64,000 nt of DNA. Source: Lysobacterales bacterium 15-68-25. GTDB lineage: Bacteria; Pseudomonadota; Gammaproteobacteria; Xanthomonadales; Rhodanobacteraceae. The notes beneath the pieces were generated by a model that did not search any database, was not told the DNA's origin, and was given only the letters and a program-made list of their open reading frames with translations. Shown here piece after piece: positions 1 through 6,365 of this stretch (position 1 is its first letter; every line of letters begins with the position of its first letter). Location of the stretch: positions 1 to 64,000 of the forward strand of contig NCKB01000009.1 in the NCBI GenBank assembly GCA_002279065.1. The letters run 5' to 3'. The translations under genes were made by a program, and so were the position numbers.

Positions 1-52
1 AGGCGGTGGCAAACTAGATGCAATCGCAGCAAATCCTAGGTGCCGCGCGAAC

Positions 53-703
53 TTAGGCGGCGAATTGCCGGTTTTTGGGTGGATCCCTGCCGACCCTCAT
101 AAGGTGCGCAAGGCTGATCACATGATCAACGTTGAGCTTTTCCATCAGCCGCTGCTTGTAAGTCGACACCGTTTTCGGGCTGAGGTTGAGCTGCTCGCCA
201 ATGAGCGTCAGCGGCTTGCCACGGACCAGCATCATCGCCACCTCGAGTTCGCGGCTGGAGAGCGTGTCGAACGGCGAGTCGCTGCCGTCCAGCGTCGCCA
301 AGGCAAGCTGTTGCGCCACGGCGGGAGCAAGGTAGCGGCGACCGCTGGCCACCTGGCGAACAGCCGCCAATAGCTCTTCAGCGGTACACCCCTTGGTCAG
401 GTAGCCGAGTGCGCCGGCATCCAGCAGGCGCTTCGGGAACCTGGCGTCGTCGACCACCGTCACGATGACGATGTGGGTGTGGAGTTTGGAACGGACCACC
501 CGCTCGGTGAGCTCGATACCGCTCATACCTGGCATGTGGACATCCACCAGCGCGATGTCGGGCGCCAGCGTGCGGATCAGGCGCAGGCCCTCTTCCGCGC
601 TCCCGGCCTCACCGCGGATACGGATATCCGGTTGCTGTTGCAGGATCATCCGGAAGCCGGTGCGAACCAGCTCGTGATCATCCACCAGGACAACATTGAT
701 CAC
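53..703 (-). CDS. uvrY: NarL/FixJ-type response regulator (UvrY/GacA-like)
   Basis: Two-component response regulator of the UvrY/SirA/GacA subgroup: an N-terminal receiver (about residues 1-120) and a C-terminal LuxR-type HTH (about 150-210). Acidic pocket D8/D9, phospho-acceptor D54 in the ALVDVHMPG segment, and the conserved lysine K104 in YLTKG are present. The HTH carries LSSRELEV and LNLSPKTVSTYK. Close in length and wording to E. coli UvrY, which acts downstream of BarA and feeds the CsrA system. The GTG at 703 is chosen because an AAGGAGG site lies 8 nt upstream; the frame stays open further upstream but without a comparable site. Family certain; exact orthology inferred. The cognate kinase and the uvrC that often follows are not in the window. 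Confidence 0.9.
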   Translation of the reverse strand: MINVVLVDDHELVRTGFRMILQQQPDIRIRGEAGSAEEGLRLIRTLAPDIALVDVHMPGMSGIELTERVVRSKLHTHIVIVTVVDDARFPKRLLDAGALGYLTKGCTAEELLAAVRQVASGRRYLAPAVAQQLALATLDGSDSPFDTLSSRELEVAMMLVRGKPLTLIGEQLNLSPKTVSTYKQRLMEKLNVDHVISLAHLMRVGRDPPKNRQFAA

Positions 704-990
704 TACGCTACCCTCCTTGGGTGTTGAACCATCTTGCGCGCAAATTCCGCTGCGCGCCAGCAAACAGGGGATCGGTTCCCGCAATCACCGCGGCCGTCCA
801 ACCACAGGGATCGGAACCATCCCGGCACCTATGCCGGCTGTCTTGAGCAGCAGGCCTCTCCAGCTTGCCATTCCCATGTAGGTCTGCGCCGTAAGTTGAT
901 GCCTACAAGGCGCGTGCGTCACCGACCGGAAAGCCGGAAAAGCGATCACCATCGCATCAAGCGATGTCCGTCAGTGGGGACTTGCTGCCG

Positions 991-1194
991 CTAGGCTTCG
1001 GGAGAAGAGTGAGGAAACCGGCTCCTCGCCAGCTCGTCGCCTCGTCGCGTGCGCGCTTCGGAACACCATGAAACCAGGTCGCTCCTTGCCGCCAACGCCT
1101 CGGGCGTGGTCGGACGGGCCGTCTCGCCCATCAGCATCCCTGCAAACAATCGCAGCCCGCGCCGCAGCGCCGAGCCCGCATGCATCGTTTGCAT
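991..1194 (-). CDS. Possible small hypothetical protein (67 aa)
   Basis: A 67-residue frame preceded by GGAGAG five nt before the ATG. The peptide is Arg/Ala-rich with a short hydrophobic helix-like stretch near residues 10-22 and no family I recognise. It lies just downstream (minus strand) of the bidirectional terminator at 1288-1317, in a region where other long frames look spurious. The ribosome-binding site is the only positive argument, so this is a weak call. Confidence 0.3.
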   Translation of the reverse strand: MQTMHAGSALRRGLRLFAGMLMGETARPTTPEALAARSDLVSWCSEARTRRGDELARSRFPHSSPEA

Positions 1195-1287
1195 CTGAAC
1201 TCTCCACAGCTGCCCCTGTGCAGCCGCAAGAAAAGACTAGCAACACTCCATGCGGTGTGCACGCTGCGAACACACAAGAACCGGGCC

Positions 1288-1317
1288 AAAAAAAAACCGC
1301 CCTGCGGCGGCTTTTTT
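1288..1317. terminator. Bidirectional rho-independent terminator
   Basis: A hairpin (CCGCC-CTGC-GGCGG core) flanked by nine A on the left and six T on the right, so it can stop transcription in either direction. It lies just outside the element's left boundary. It may be the original terminator of the tpiA-secG-tRNA-Leu transcript, displaced when the element inserted (inference). Confidence 0.8.
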
Positions 1318-1348
1318 CCCGGAGAGTGCTCTGCAAGCTCCGATCTCA

Positions 1349-1366
1349 TTGGTGCCAAGGGGAGAC
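1349..1366. other. Candidate far-end attachment site (degenerate copy of the tRNA-Leu 3' end)
   Basis: TTGGTGCCAAGGGGAGAC resembles the + strand sequence at the tRNA-Leu 3' end (TTGGTGCCCAAGGGGGGAC at 6518-6536), with one missing C and one G/A change. The spacing to nearby CATACACAA repeats is similar at both ends (about 60 and 110 bp), as expected for an integrated element. The match is imperfect, so the site could be decayed or coincidental. Confidence 0.45.
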
Positions 1367-1421
1367 CCGGCGAGGCACGTAACCAGTTGAACCGTATAGA
1401 TGTTCTCCATCGACTAGGCGA

Positions 1422-1446
1422 ATTCATACACAAGTACATACACAAA
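1422..1446 (+). repeat. Tandem CATACACAA motifs, left end of element
   Basis: Two tandem copies of (T/A)CATACACAA separated by GT. The 22-bp segment 1425-1446 recurs at 6388-6409 in the same orientation with a single mismatch, and the 13-bp segment ATTCATACACAAG recurs inverted at 6366-6378. Position near both element ends fits arm-type integrase binding sites (inference). Confidence 0.7.
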
Positions 1447-1500
1447 CTGCCGCGCTTGGGCCTGCTCTTGGGCCTGTCCGCGCGGCAGCTCGTGTGCTGC

Positions 1501-1758
1501 TCAGGCCGCCGCGCGCTCCGATTCTAGTCCCAGTTCGGGCATCGAATTGGGGCGCGCGCGTGCCCTCTCGGCAATCCACTGCTCTACTTCGACACGGAGC
1601 CAGCCGACTGCGGCGGCGCCGAGCCTTACCTGCTGCGGGAAGGTGCCCGCCTTCATCATGCGATAGACGGTTGGGCGTGACAGCCCGATGGTTGCGAGCA
1701 GCTCAGGACGGCGGATGATGGCTGGCTGACGTGGGGCGGTTTCGTTCAATGCGTTCAT
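1501..1758 (-). CDS. alpA: AlpA-family phage/island transcriptional regulator
   Basis: 85-residue helix-turn-helix protein of the AlpA (prophage CP4-57 regulator, excisionase-like) family. The winged HTH spans about residues 14-62, with the core GLSRPTVYRMMKAGTFP followed by a hydrophobic strand and the WL.VEVEQWI helix typical of the family. AlpA proteins commonly activate or assist excision by regulating the integrase gene of P4-like elements. The start is the ATG at 1758 with GGAGA 8 nt upstream; a GTG nine codons earlier lacks a site. It is the last minus-strand gene of the element, and its leader shares sequence blocks with those of the other minus-strand genes. Confidence 0.85.
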   Translation of the reverse strand: MNALNETAPRQPAIIRRPELLATIGLSRPTVYRMMKAGTFPQQVRLGAAAVGWLRVEVEQWIAERARARPNSMPELGLESERAAA

Positions 1759-1770
1759 TCGTTCGGTCTC

Positions 1771-1811
1771 CAGGCACGGCAGCACGCCCGGGGTTTCCGG
1801 GGGGCCGCTGG
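1771..1811 (-). promoter_or_regulatory. Conserved leader blocks upstream of alpA
   Basis: On the + strand, CAGGCACGGCA (1771-1781) and GGGGCCGCTGG (1801-1811) recur in the same order upstream of the 72-aa gene (3813-3823 and 3831-3842, the latter with one inserted T). A version of the second block also occurs at 2642-2656. The blocks lie 15-55 bp before start codons. Confidence 0.5.
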
Positions 1812-1947
1812 TGGCCTGCTTAGTTAGATGGTGCCCGTCGTCGGGGAGGTGACCGCCGACGTGAGGGCTGCATGTGTGGTGGCTACCCGCCTGGGCTGGA
1901 TGCCTGCGGGACCTCGGGGGGTACGGGGGGGTTGCGCGCGTCGGCCC

Positions 1948-2529
1948 TTACTTAGATACCGTCACGGAAATTTGCGGCGGAACATCGGGGTCGGCTGCCT
2001 CGGTCTCCCCTCCCGGCTGCCTGCTGCTGCGCACGCGGTGAGTGGGGCGCGGTGCCCTCGCGCGGTGCCCGCAGTGCTCTCCTCGCTGCGCCGGTTTGTC
2101 GAGGACGTCCATCGGTGCCTGTGCGTCTCCCTCGTTGCGCTCCTGGGAGACCGCGCGGGGCGTCACTCGATCAATGGGCGTCCAGGCGGTGCCTTCCTTG
2201 ACTAGCAGGTTCTCCGGCAGCAGGTTGAGGCGGTCGCCGTCTGCGTACTTCACGATCTGCCCTCGGCCTGCCTGGGCTACGAGCCGAGCAACCGTGAGCG
2301 TTCGCTGGCGCCCCTTCGGGTTGTTAGCCGGGACCAGGACGTACCAGCGGTCGCCTCCGGTGATGGTGAAGGACCAGAGCGGGGAATAGCCGTCTGCCAG
2401 GATTCGGTCCAGGTCGTCCGCCAGGAGCTTAGTCCTTTCGGTTGTGCCGGACAGGGCAACGTGTGCGATACGCCGGCCGCTCGCGTCAGTGGTGAAGGTG
2501 GTGGCCGCGCGTTGCTTGTGCTTCTTCAT
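1948..2529 (-). CDS. AP2/HNH-like DNA-binding protein of the element
   Basis: 193-residue protein, not assigned to a named family. Residues about 60-115 contain a WYVLVPA strand, a basic stretch, then KYADGDRLNLLPENL. This matches the terminal signature of phage AP2/HNH-type proteins, where an Asp-Gly loop precedes Asn-Leu-x-Pro-x-Asn-Leu. The full His-Asn-His set is not evident, so DNA binding is more likely than cleavage. The last ~55 residues are low-complexity and charged. The ATG at 2529 follows an AGAGAGA site. It lies between the ParB-like gene and alpA with about 180 bp of upstream sequence containing a dyad and conserved leader blocks, so it probably has its own promoter. A role in element regulation is inferred. 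Confidence 0.6.
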   Translation of the reverse strand: MKKHKQRAATTFTTDASGRRIAHVALSGTTERTKLLADDLDRILADGYSPLWSFTITGGDRWYVLVPANNPKGRQRTLTVARLVAQAGRGQIVKYADGDRLNLLPENLLVKEGTAWTPIDRVTPRAVSQERNEGDAQAPMDVLDKPAQRGEHCGHRARAPRPTHRVRSSRQPGGETEAADPDVPPQISVTVSK

Positions 2530-2641
2530 GCGTCTATGTCTCTCTGGGAAAAGCCGCCCGTCACCGTCTGCAAGGGCAGGCAGTGAGGCGGCTGGGTGGT
2601 GGGGATTCGGATGGGGTGCGGCGGGAGCCGCCTGTCGGGCC

Positions 2642-2656
2642 GGGGTGGTCGCTGGG
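2642..2656 (-). promoter_or_regulatory. Conserved leader block upstream of the AP2/HNH-like gene
   Basis: GGGGTGGTCGCTGGG is 14/15 identical to 3831-3845 (upstream of the 72-aa gene) and related to 1801-1811 (upstream of alpA). It is a shared element in three leaders of the same island. Confidence 0.5.
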
Positions 2657-2666
2657 TGTCTGGAAC

Positions 2667-2683
2667 AGACAGCCGGACTGTCT
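2667..2683. promoter_or_regulatory. Dyad (AGACAG-N5-CTGTCT) with adjacent TATATA
   Basis: A 6-bp perfect inverted repeat with a 5-bp centre, a TATATA tract directly beside it (2684-2689), and a further half-site-like CAGACAGTG at 2702-2710. It lies upstream of the minus-strand gene at 1948-2529. A repressor operator overlapping a -10 region is plausible; a matching -35 is not obvious. Confidence 0.4.
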
Positions 2684-2712
2684 ATATAGCTAGGGTGATT
2701 TCAGACAGTGGG

Positions 2713-3570
2713 TCAGTAATCGCTGTCGGGGTCGGCTATGTCGGCAAGGAAGGCGAGCGTGTCCGCGTTGCCAGCCTCCAGCTTGGCCTCGTTCGCCAGT
2801 ATCTCCAGCGTCCGCCGCCTCTCCTCGGGGGTCATCCCCTCCAGGATCGCGCCGATCTTCCGGGCGCCCTTCTCTGCTACGTGTTGGGTCATTTGGCCGG
2901 GTGTCATCAGTGCCTTCATGTCTTGCCAGCCTGCGCCGGCTTCGCGCATGTAGCGCCAGCGGGGGAAGCCTGTTCCAGGGTCGAGTGCCTCGGGGAGAAA
3001 GTCGGCCAGCTTCACCTCCGGGAGCTTGCGCAGCATGGTGGCGACTGTGTCCTTTCCGATACCAAAGCGGCCTGAGACCGACCGCAGGGACTCCCCGTCT
3101 GGTAGCTGCGCCGGCTGCCCATTACTTTCCCATCGGGCGACCTGGGCGAGGTATTGCCAGGCAGCGTCCCGCCGCTGTTCGGGGTGCATCTCCAGTGCGC
3201 GTTCTGCGCAGTTGACCAGCTTGGAGACCAGCACGGCCTCTCTGCGGTCCATCGGAAGCACGCGAGCCGGTATGGTGGACCGCTTGGCCTGCTGGTAAGC
3301 CTTGAGCCGGTGATGGCCGTCAACGATGAACCGTCTGCCCGCTATCTCCGCGGCCAGGACAGGCTCCAGCTCTAGACCCTGGGCAGCCTCCAGGGCGAGC
3401 CGCATGGTGCCGATGTGCTCCGCGCTCCTGCGCTCGGTTTTCGTCTGCTCCCGGAAGGGAATCAAGCGAGACGCTCGGGGCTGCAAGGCTTCGTCAGTCG
3501 CCAGGGATGCCAGCGGCATCTGCCGGACCTCGGTGGCCTCTAGCCGCTGGAGCGCTCGTTCAACGGGCAC
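2713..3570 (-). CDS. ParB/Srx-fold protein with HTH
   Basis: 285 residues. Residues about 17-110 fit the ParB/sulfiredoxin-like N-terminal domain: an N-terminal PLASL segment, then LEPVLAAEIAGRRFIVDGHHRLKA with the DGHHR motif (84-88) where ParB/Spo0J proteins carry GERR or GHRR. Residues 161-182 form an HTH (VSGRFGIGKDTVATMLRKL). A helical C-terminus follows, and no segregation-type dimerisation domain is recognisable. No ParA is present, so partitioning is unlikely; members of this fold include transcription factors and nucleases. The GTG at 3570 overlaps the end of the upstream 72-aa gene by 11 nt, suggesting translational coupling. Function in the element unknown. Confidence 0.75.
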   Translation of the reverse strand: MPVERALQRLEATEVRQMPLASLATDEALQPRASRLIPFREQTKTERRSAEHIGTMRLALEAAQGLELEPVLAAEIAGRRFIVDGHHRLKAYQQAKRSTIPARVLPMDRREAVLVSKLVNCAERALEMHPEQRRDAAWQYLAQVARWESNGQPAQLPDGESLRSVSGRFGIGKDTVATMLRKLPEVKLADFLPEALDPGTGFPRWRYMREAGAGWQDMKALMTPGQMTQHVAEKGARKIGAILEGMTPEERRRTLEILANEAKLEAGNADTLAFLADIADPDSDY

Positions 3571-3778
3571 GGCTCAGCGCCCTGACTTCCGGGTGCGTGT
3601 GGATCAGGTACTTGAGCGCCTCGGCATTGGTGGTATCCCTGCGAATCCATCCCTCTAGCTTCCGCTGGAAGTCCTTAAGGAGGTCGAAGGTGGGCATGTC
3701 GAAGGCGATCGTGCGGATGTTCAACGGCTCGCACAGCACGATGGCTGCGGCGACGTGGGCGGGGTCTATGTTGATCAT
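3560..3778 (-). CDS. Small hypothetical protein (72 aa) coupled to the ParB-like gene
   Basis: 72 residues beginning MINIDPAHVAAAIVLCEPLN, predicted largely helical, with an acidic/aromatic middle and a basic C-terminus. The frame remains open upstream to 4027, but that part runs through G-rich sequence and the direct repeats and reads as low-complexity Pro/Arg. The ATG at 3778 is therefore preferred, although its ribosome-binding site is weak. Its stop lies 11 nt inside the ParB-like gene, so the pair is probably co-translated. It shares no motif with a family I know. A partner or inhibitor of the ParB-like protein is possible, purely from position. Confidence 0.5.
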   Translation of the reverse strand: MINIDPAHVAAAIVLCEPLNIRTIAFDMPTFDLLKDFQRKLEGWIRRDTTNAEALKYLIHTHPEVRALSRAR

Positions 3779-3812
3779 GCGTCTGCGGTTCTCGGGTGGC
3801 GGGGTGGAACGA

Positions 3813-3845
3813 CAGGCACGGCAAAGCGCCGGGGTGGCCGCTGGG
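3813..3845 (-). promoter_or_regulatory. Conserved leader blocks upstream of the 72-aa gene
   Basis: CAGGCACGGCA (3813-3823) followed by GGGGTGGCCGCTGGG (3831-3845) on the + strand. The same two blocks occur upstream of alpA, and the second also upstream of the AP2/HNH-like gene. Confidence 0.5.
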
Positions 3846-3875
3846 CTACCTCGGTGGTCCGTAGTGGTTATGGTT

Positions 3876-3895
3876 GGGTTGGGTTGCGGGCCGGG
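3876..3895 (+). other. G-quadruplex motif
   Basis: Four GGG runs at 3876, 3881, 3888 and 3893 with loops of 2, 4 and 2 nt on the + strand, meeting the usual G3+N1-7 definition. It lies about 100 bp upstream of the minus-strand operon start and just left of the direct repeats. Confidence 0.6.
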
Positions 3896-3924
3896 TGCCC
3901 GCATGGGGAGCGGAGCGGGTGCTG

Positions 3925-4129
3925 TGCCTCTTCCTTGTGGATGACTGTTAAACCTTTCAGGCCGTCTCGGTGGGGCGCGGGGATGACCGGGCGGTTCCTT
4001 CCGGTAATGTTGACTACTAAAACCCATGCGGTCCCTTCCGGTGTTGTCGACCGCTAAACCTAAGCCGGTCTCAGGCAGGCACCGCGGCGGTCACCCGTTC
4101 CTTGGGGTTATGTTGACGACTAAACCCAC
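3925..4129 (+). repeat. Four degenerate ~35-bp direct repeats (iteron-like)
   Basis: Units of the form TTCCTT..GGT.ATGTTGAC.ACTAAACC start at 3931, 3995, 4032 and 4098. The middle two, extended leftward to GCGG (3991 and 4028), are exact 37-bp neighbours; the outer two lie 64 and 66 bp away. The most constant parts are the left TTCCTT(CC)GG and the right GAC.(A)CTAAACC. They resemble binding sites for a multi-site regulator or replication iterons; no Rep protein is present. Confidence 0.7.
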
Positions 4130-4134
4130 GCGCC

Positions 4135-4151
4135 AAGTCTTTCAAAGACTT
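4135..4151. promoter_or_regulatory. Perfect 17-bp dyad
   Basis: AAGTCTTT-C-AAAGACTT: 8-bp perfect arms around one base, immediately right of the last direct repeat and about 140 bp upstream of the HNH gene. Likely an operator for a dimeric regulator; the centre is too short for a good RNA hairpin. Confidence 0.5.
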
Positions 4152-4289
4152 AGAGCCGGTGCCTTAGCCCAGCTCGCTGGCTGTCCCACTGCTACCGTGC
4201 ACTGACCGTTAGGATGTCCCCTCACCAAAAAGACAGATGGGACCGAACATGGGCTAAGTTAAATCGGGCATCCCTAAAGGAACGTCAAC

Positions 4290-5027
4290 ATGGCTTATAA
4301 CTTCTATGGGCTGAGCCGAGATATTCCGGCCGAAATAAAGCGGCAGGTTCGGCAGCGTGATGGCTTCGGGTGTGTCATATGCGGACTAGGGATCATTCAA
4401 TACGAGCACGTCGATCCTGAGTTCAAGGATGCAAGACAGCACGATCCCAATGCTATCGCTTTGCTTTGTCCTCATTGCCACGCCAAAGTCACCACCCGCA
4501 TGTGGTCCAAGGATCGTGTGAAGCAGGCGATGCAGAGTCCGAGGTGCCGGCAGGTCGGATATGCCCGGGATTTCTTCGACTTCGTTAACGGACACCCGTC
4601 GCTGCAATTCGGCGGCATGTTGCTACATAACTGCACCACACCGATCGAAGTGGGCGGCCGCCCGCTGTTTCAGGTCAAACCGCCTGAAATCCAAGGTGAA
4701 TCTTTCTTGTTCTCTGGGTTATTCACTGACTCAAAAGGGGCAGTGAGCTTGCAAATAAAGGATAACGAATGGCGGGCTAACGCCGCGTCTTGGGATGTTG
4801 AGATCAAAGGACCGACCATCACGGTGAGGGAAGCACACCGTACCGTCCATCTCGTTCTCACTGTTGCCCAACCAAATACGATAGTGGTGGAGAAACTCGA
4901 CATGACCTTGGGCGGACTCAGGTTTGAAGCCAATGGCAACTTTCTCGGCGTTACTTTCCCAAACGGCGGCAGATCCGAGTTCACATCCTGTATTGCTGAT
5001 GGCGCCGCTGTCGGTATGTCTTTCTAG
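4290..5027 (+). CDS. HNH endonuclease with unrecognised beta-rich C-terminal domain
   Basis: 245 residues. The N-terminal ~80 residues are an HNH nuclease with zinc knuckles: C28/C31, E39-H40, N54, C60/C63 and H64 (...CVICG...YEHVDP...NAIALLCPHCH...). Residues about 95-245 form a separate part rich in alternating strand-like segments that I cannot assign. The ATG at 4290 has AAAGGA 8 nt upstream. Base composition is clearly less GC-rich than the flanks and codon choice is less biased, indicating a later acquisition. It is the only substantial plus-strand gene of the element and is convergent with the integrase. Such lone cargo nucleases in tRNA-borne islands are often phage-defence genes; that role is inference. 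Confidence 0.75.
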   Translation: MAYNFYGLSRDIPAEIKRQVRQRDGFGCVICGLGIIQYEHVDPEFKDARQHDPNAIALLCPHCHAKVTTRMWSKDRVKQAMQSPRCRQVGYARDFFDFVNGHPSLQFGGMLLHNCTTPIEVGGRPLFQVKPPEIQGESFLFSGLFTDSKGAVSLQIKDNEWRANAASWDVEIKGPTITVREAHRTVHLVLTVAQPNTIVVEKLDMTLGGLRFEANGNFLGVTFPNGGRSEFTSCIADGAAVGMSF

Positions 5028-5068
5028 CGACAAGCCGAGCAGTCAACCGTGCTGCCAGAGCCACCCTG

Positions 5069-6355
5069 CTAGGCCTGCCGGCGAAGCGGAACGACCTTAG
5101 TCCCTGCTCTCAACTCGTCCAGGTAATCGGCCCAAGCCTGCATGACCTCGCGGCGCTTCTCCCGAAACTTCACCCTCGCATAAGCCGCTTCCACTTCGTC
5201 CTTAGGAGCGTGCGCCAGTTGCGCCTCCAGCACGTCCACGTCAATGCCCAGCCGCTCGCGCCCTAGTGTGCGCAGCGTGGCCCGGAAACCGTGCGTGGTA
5301 TGTTCGCCTTGGAACCCCATATCGCGCAGTGCCTTACTGAGCGAGTCCCGCGACAGGTGCGGGGTCTTCTGGCGAGCTTGAGGCGGAAAGACGTACTCCT
5401 CCCCGGCGCTGCGCGCATACATCTCCCGGAGGGCTGCCACAGCCTGCGCAGGCAGCGAAGTGGTGAAGTCCTGTCCGGTCTTCATGCGATTTGTGCCGTC
5501 CGGGTTACGGCCAGGAATCCTCCACTCCGCCGCGTCCAGGTCTACCTCTGACCAGCGCGCGCTTGCGACCACACCGGAGCGCATGGCCGTCAGGGCGGCC
5601 AGGATCAGCGCCGCGCGGACCACGCGGTTCCCGTGCGCGTCAATCGCACGCATGACCTCCCCCAGCCTGCTGTCGTCGTCGGTGACTGCGGGCATGTGGC
5701 CGCTACGGAACGAGGGAATCACGCGGGCAAGCCGAAGCGCACTCTCGTCGGGCCTCAGACCCTCATTGATGGCCTGCTCCACGATGCTGCCCACGTACTG
5801 CCGCGCCTTGCGCGCGAGCTGCGGCGTGCTTGCGGCCATCTCCAATAGCACTGGGCGGACATCCTTCGTCTCCAGCGTACGCATGTCAGCATCGCCAAGC
5901 TTGGGGATCAGGTACGAGTCCACCACGAGCCGTGCCTTGCGGTGTGTCTCGTGCGCCCACGTCGACCGCTTTTCTGCCAGCCAACGGCCGGAGACAGCGC
6001 GGAAGGTGGCGTGCTCCTGCTCCGCCTTCGCCCTCGCTTGGGCTTCTTGTTCGGCCGTGGCGGTCTCCGTGTTGACCTGCTGAGCCTTCCGAATCCCCGC
6101 CGTCGCCTTGCCCTGCTTGGCGTCCCGCTGCACCTCAAAAGCACGCACGCGCGCCTCTGCGAGGCTCATAGCCGGATAGTGGCCGATGGTTGCGGGAGTT
6201 GCGGTCTTGGCGCCAGGGAGCGTGTAGCGAACCGTCCAGGTCTTCAACCCCGCCGAGCTGACAAGGAGATAAAGCCCGTTTCCATCCGGGAGGCGACTGC
6301 CGGGCTTGGCTTTGCGTACTTCAAGCTCAGTGAGAGGCTTGGCGAGGCGGGGCAC
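5069..6355 (-). CDS. int: Tyrosine integrase, P4/DUF4102 type
   Basis: 428-residue site-specific recombinase. The N-terminal ~90 residues match the arm-binding DUF4102 domain (LTELEVRKAKPG, DGNGLYLLV, TIGHYPAMSLAEAR); a SAM-like core-binding domain (~108-200) and the catalytic domain follow. Catalytic residues visible: R259 (TAMRSG), K292, H355 and R358 (HGFR), H382 and nucleophile Y392 (AAYAR). The GTG at 6355 is preceded by AAGGAGGT six nt upstream, a near-ideal site; the frame extends upstream without one. The gene starts about 160 bp from tRNA-Leu, the usual layout for elements inserted in a tRNA 3' end. Three CATACACAA motifs lie in its leader, one abutting the ribosome-binding site, so the integrase may repress its own gene. 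Confidence 0.92.
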   Translation of the reverse strand: MPRLAKPLTELEVRKAKPGSRLPDGNGLYLLVSSAGLKTWTVRYTLPGAKTATPATIGHYPAMSLAEARVRAFEVQRDAKQGKATAGIRKAQQVNTETATAEQEAQARAKAEQEHATFRAVSGRWLAEKRSTWAHETHRKARLVVDSYLIPKLGDADMRTLETKDVRPVLLEMAASTPQLARKARQYVGSIVEQAINEGLRPDESALRLARVIPSFRSGHMPAVTDDDSRLGEVMRAIDAHGNRVVRAALILAALTAMRSGVVASARWSEVDLDAAEWRIPGRNPDGTNRMKTGQDFTTSLPAQAVAALREMYARSAGEEYVFPPQARQKTPHLSRDSLSKALRDMGFQGEHTTHGFRATLRTLGRERLGIDVDVLEAQLAHAPKDEVEAAYARVKFREKRREVMQAWADYLDELRAGTKVVPLRRQA

Positions 6356-6365
6356 AGTGAGACCT

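Larger units (their letters stand above)
704..1348. other. Mostly empty stretch between uvrY and the integrative element
   Basis: About 640 bp with no convincing protein family on either strand. Several overlapping frames are open only because of GC content. The supported items are one weak small ORF on the minus strand and the terminator hairpin at 1288-1317. In related Xanthomonadales I would expect NADH dehydrogenase (nuo) genes beyond secG/tRNA-Leu; none is seen here. Confidence 0.5.
3779..4289. promoter_or_regulatory. Divergent control region of the element
   Basis: 510 bp without a credible gene, between the minus-strand operon starting at 3778 and the plus-strand HNH gene at 4290. It contains conserved leader blocks (3813-3845), a G-quadruplex motif (3876-3895), four degenerate direct repeats (3925-4129) and a perfect dyad (4135-4151). 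This is the densest regulatory-looking sequence in the window. Confidence 0.6.

Noticed and set aside
1068..1382. 104-residue plus-strand frame across the terminator and candidate attachment site
   Set aside because: It reads through a strong bidirectional terminator into the element boundary and shows no family features.
3779..4027. N-terminal extension of the 72-aa gene to 4027
   Set aside because: The added 83 residues are Pro/Arg-rich, are encoded by the G-rich stretch and the direct repeats, and lack coding character; the ATG at 3778 gives a compact protein.
3925..4129. CRISPR array
   Set aside because: The repeats are degenerate, irregularly spaced and have no unique spacers of uniform length; no cas genes are present.
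4290..5027. Homing endonuclease of a group I intron
   Set aside because: No split host gene or intron structure flanks it; it lies between element genes with its own ribosome-binding site.
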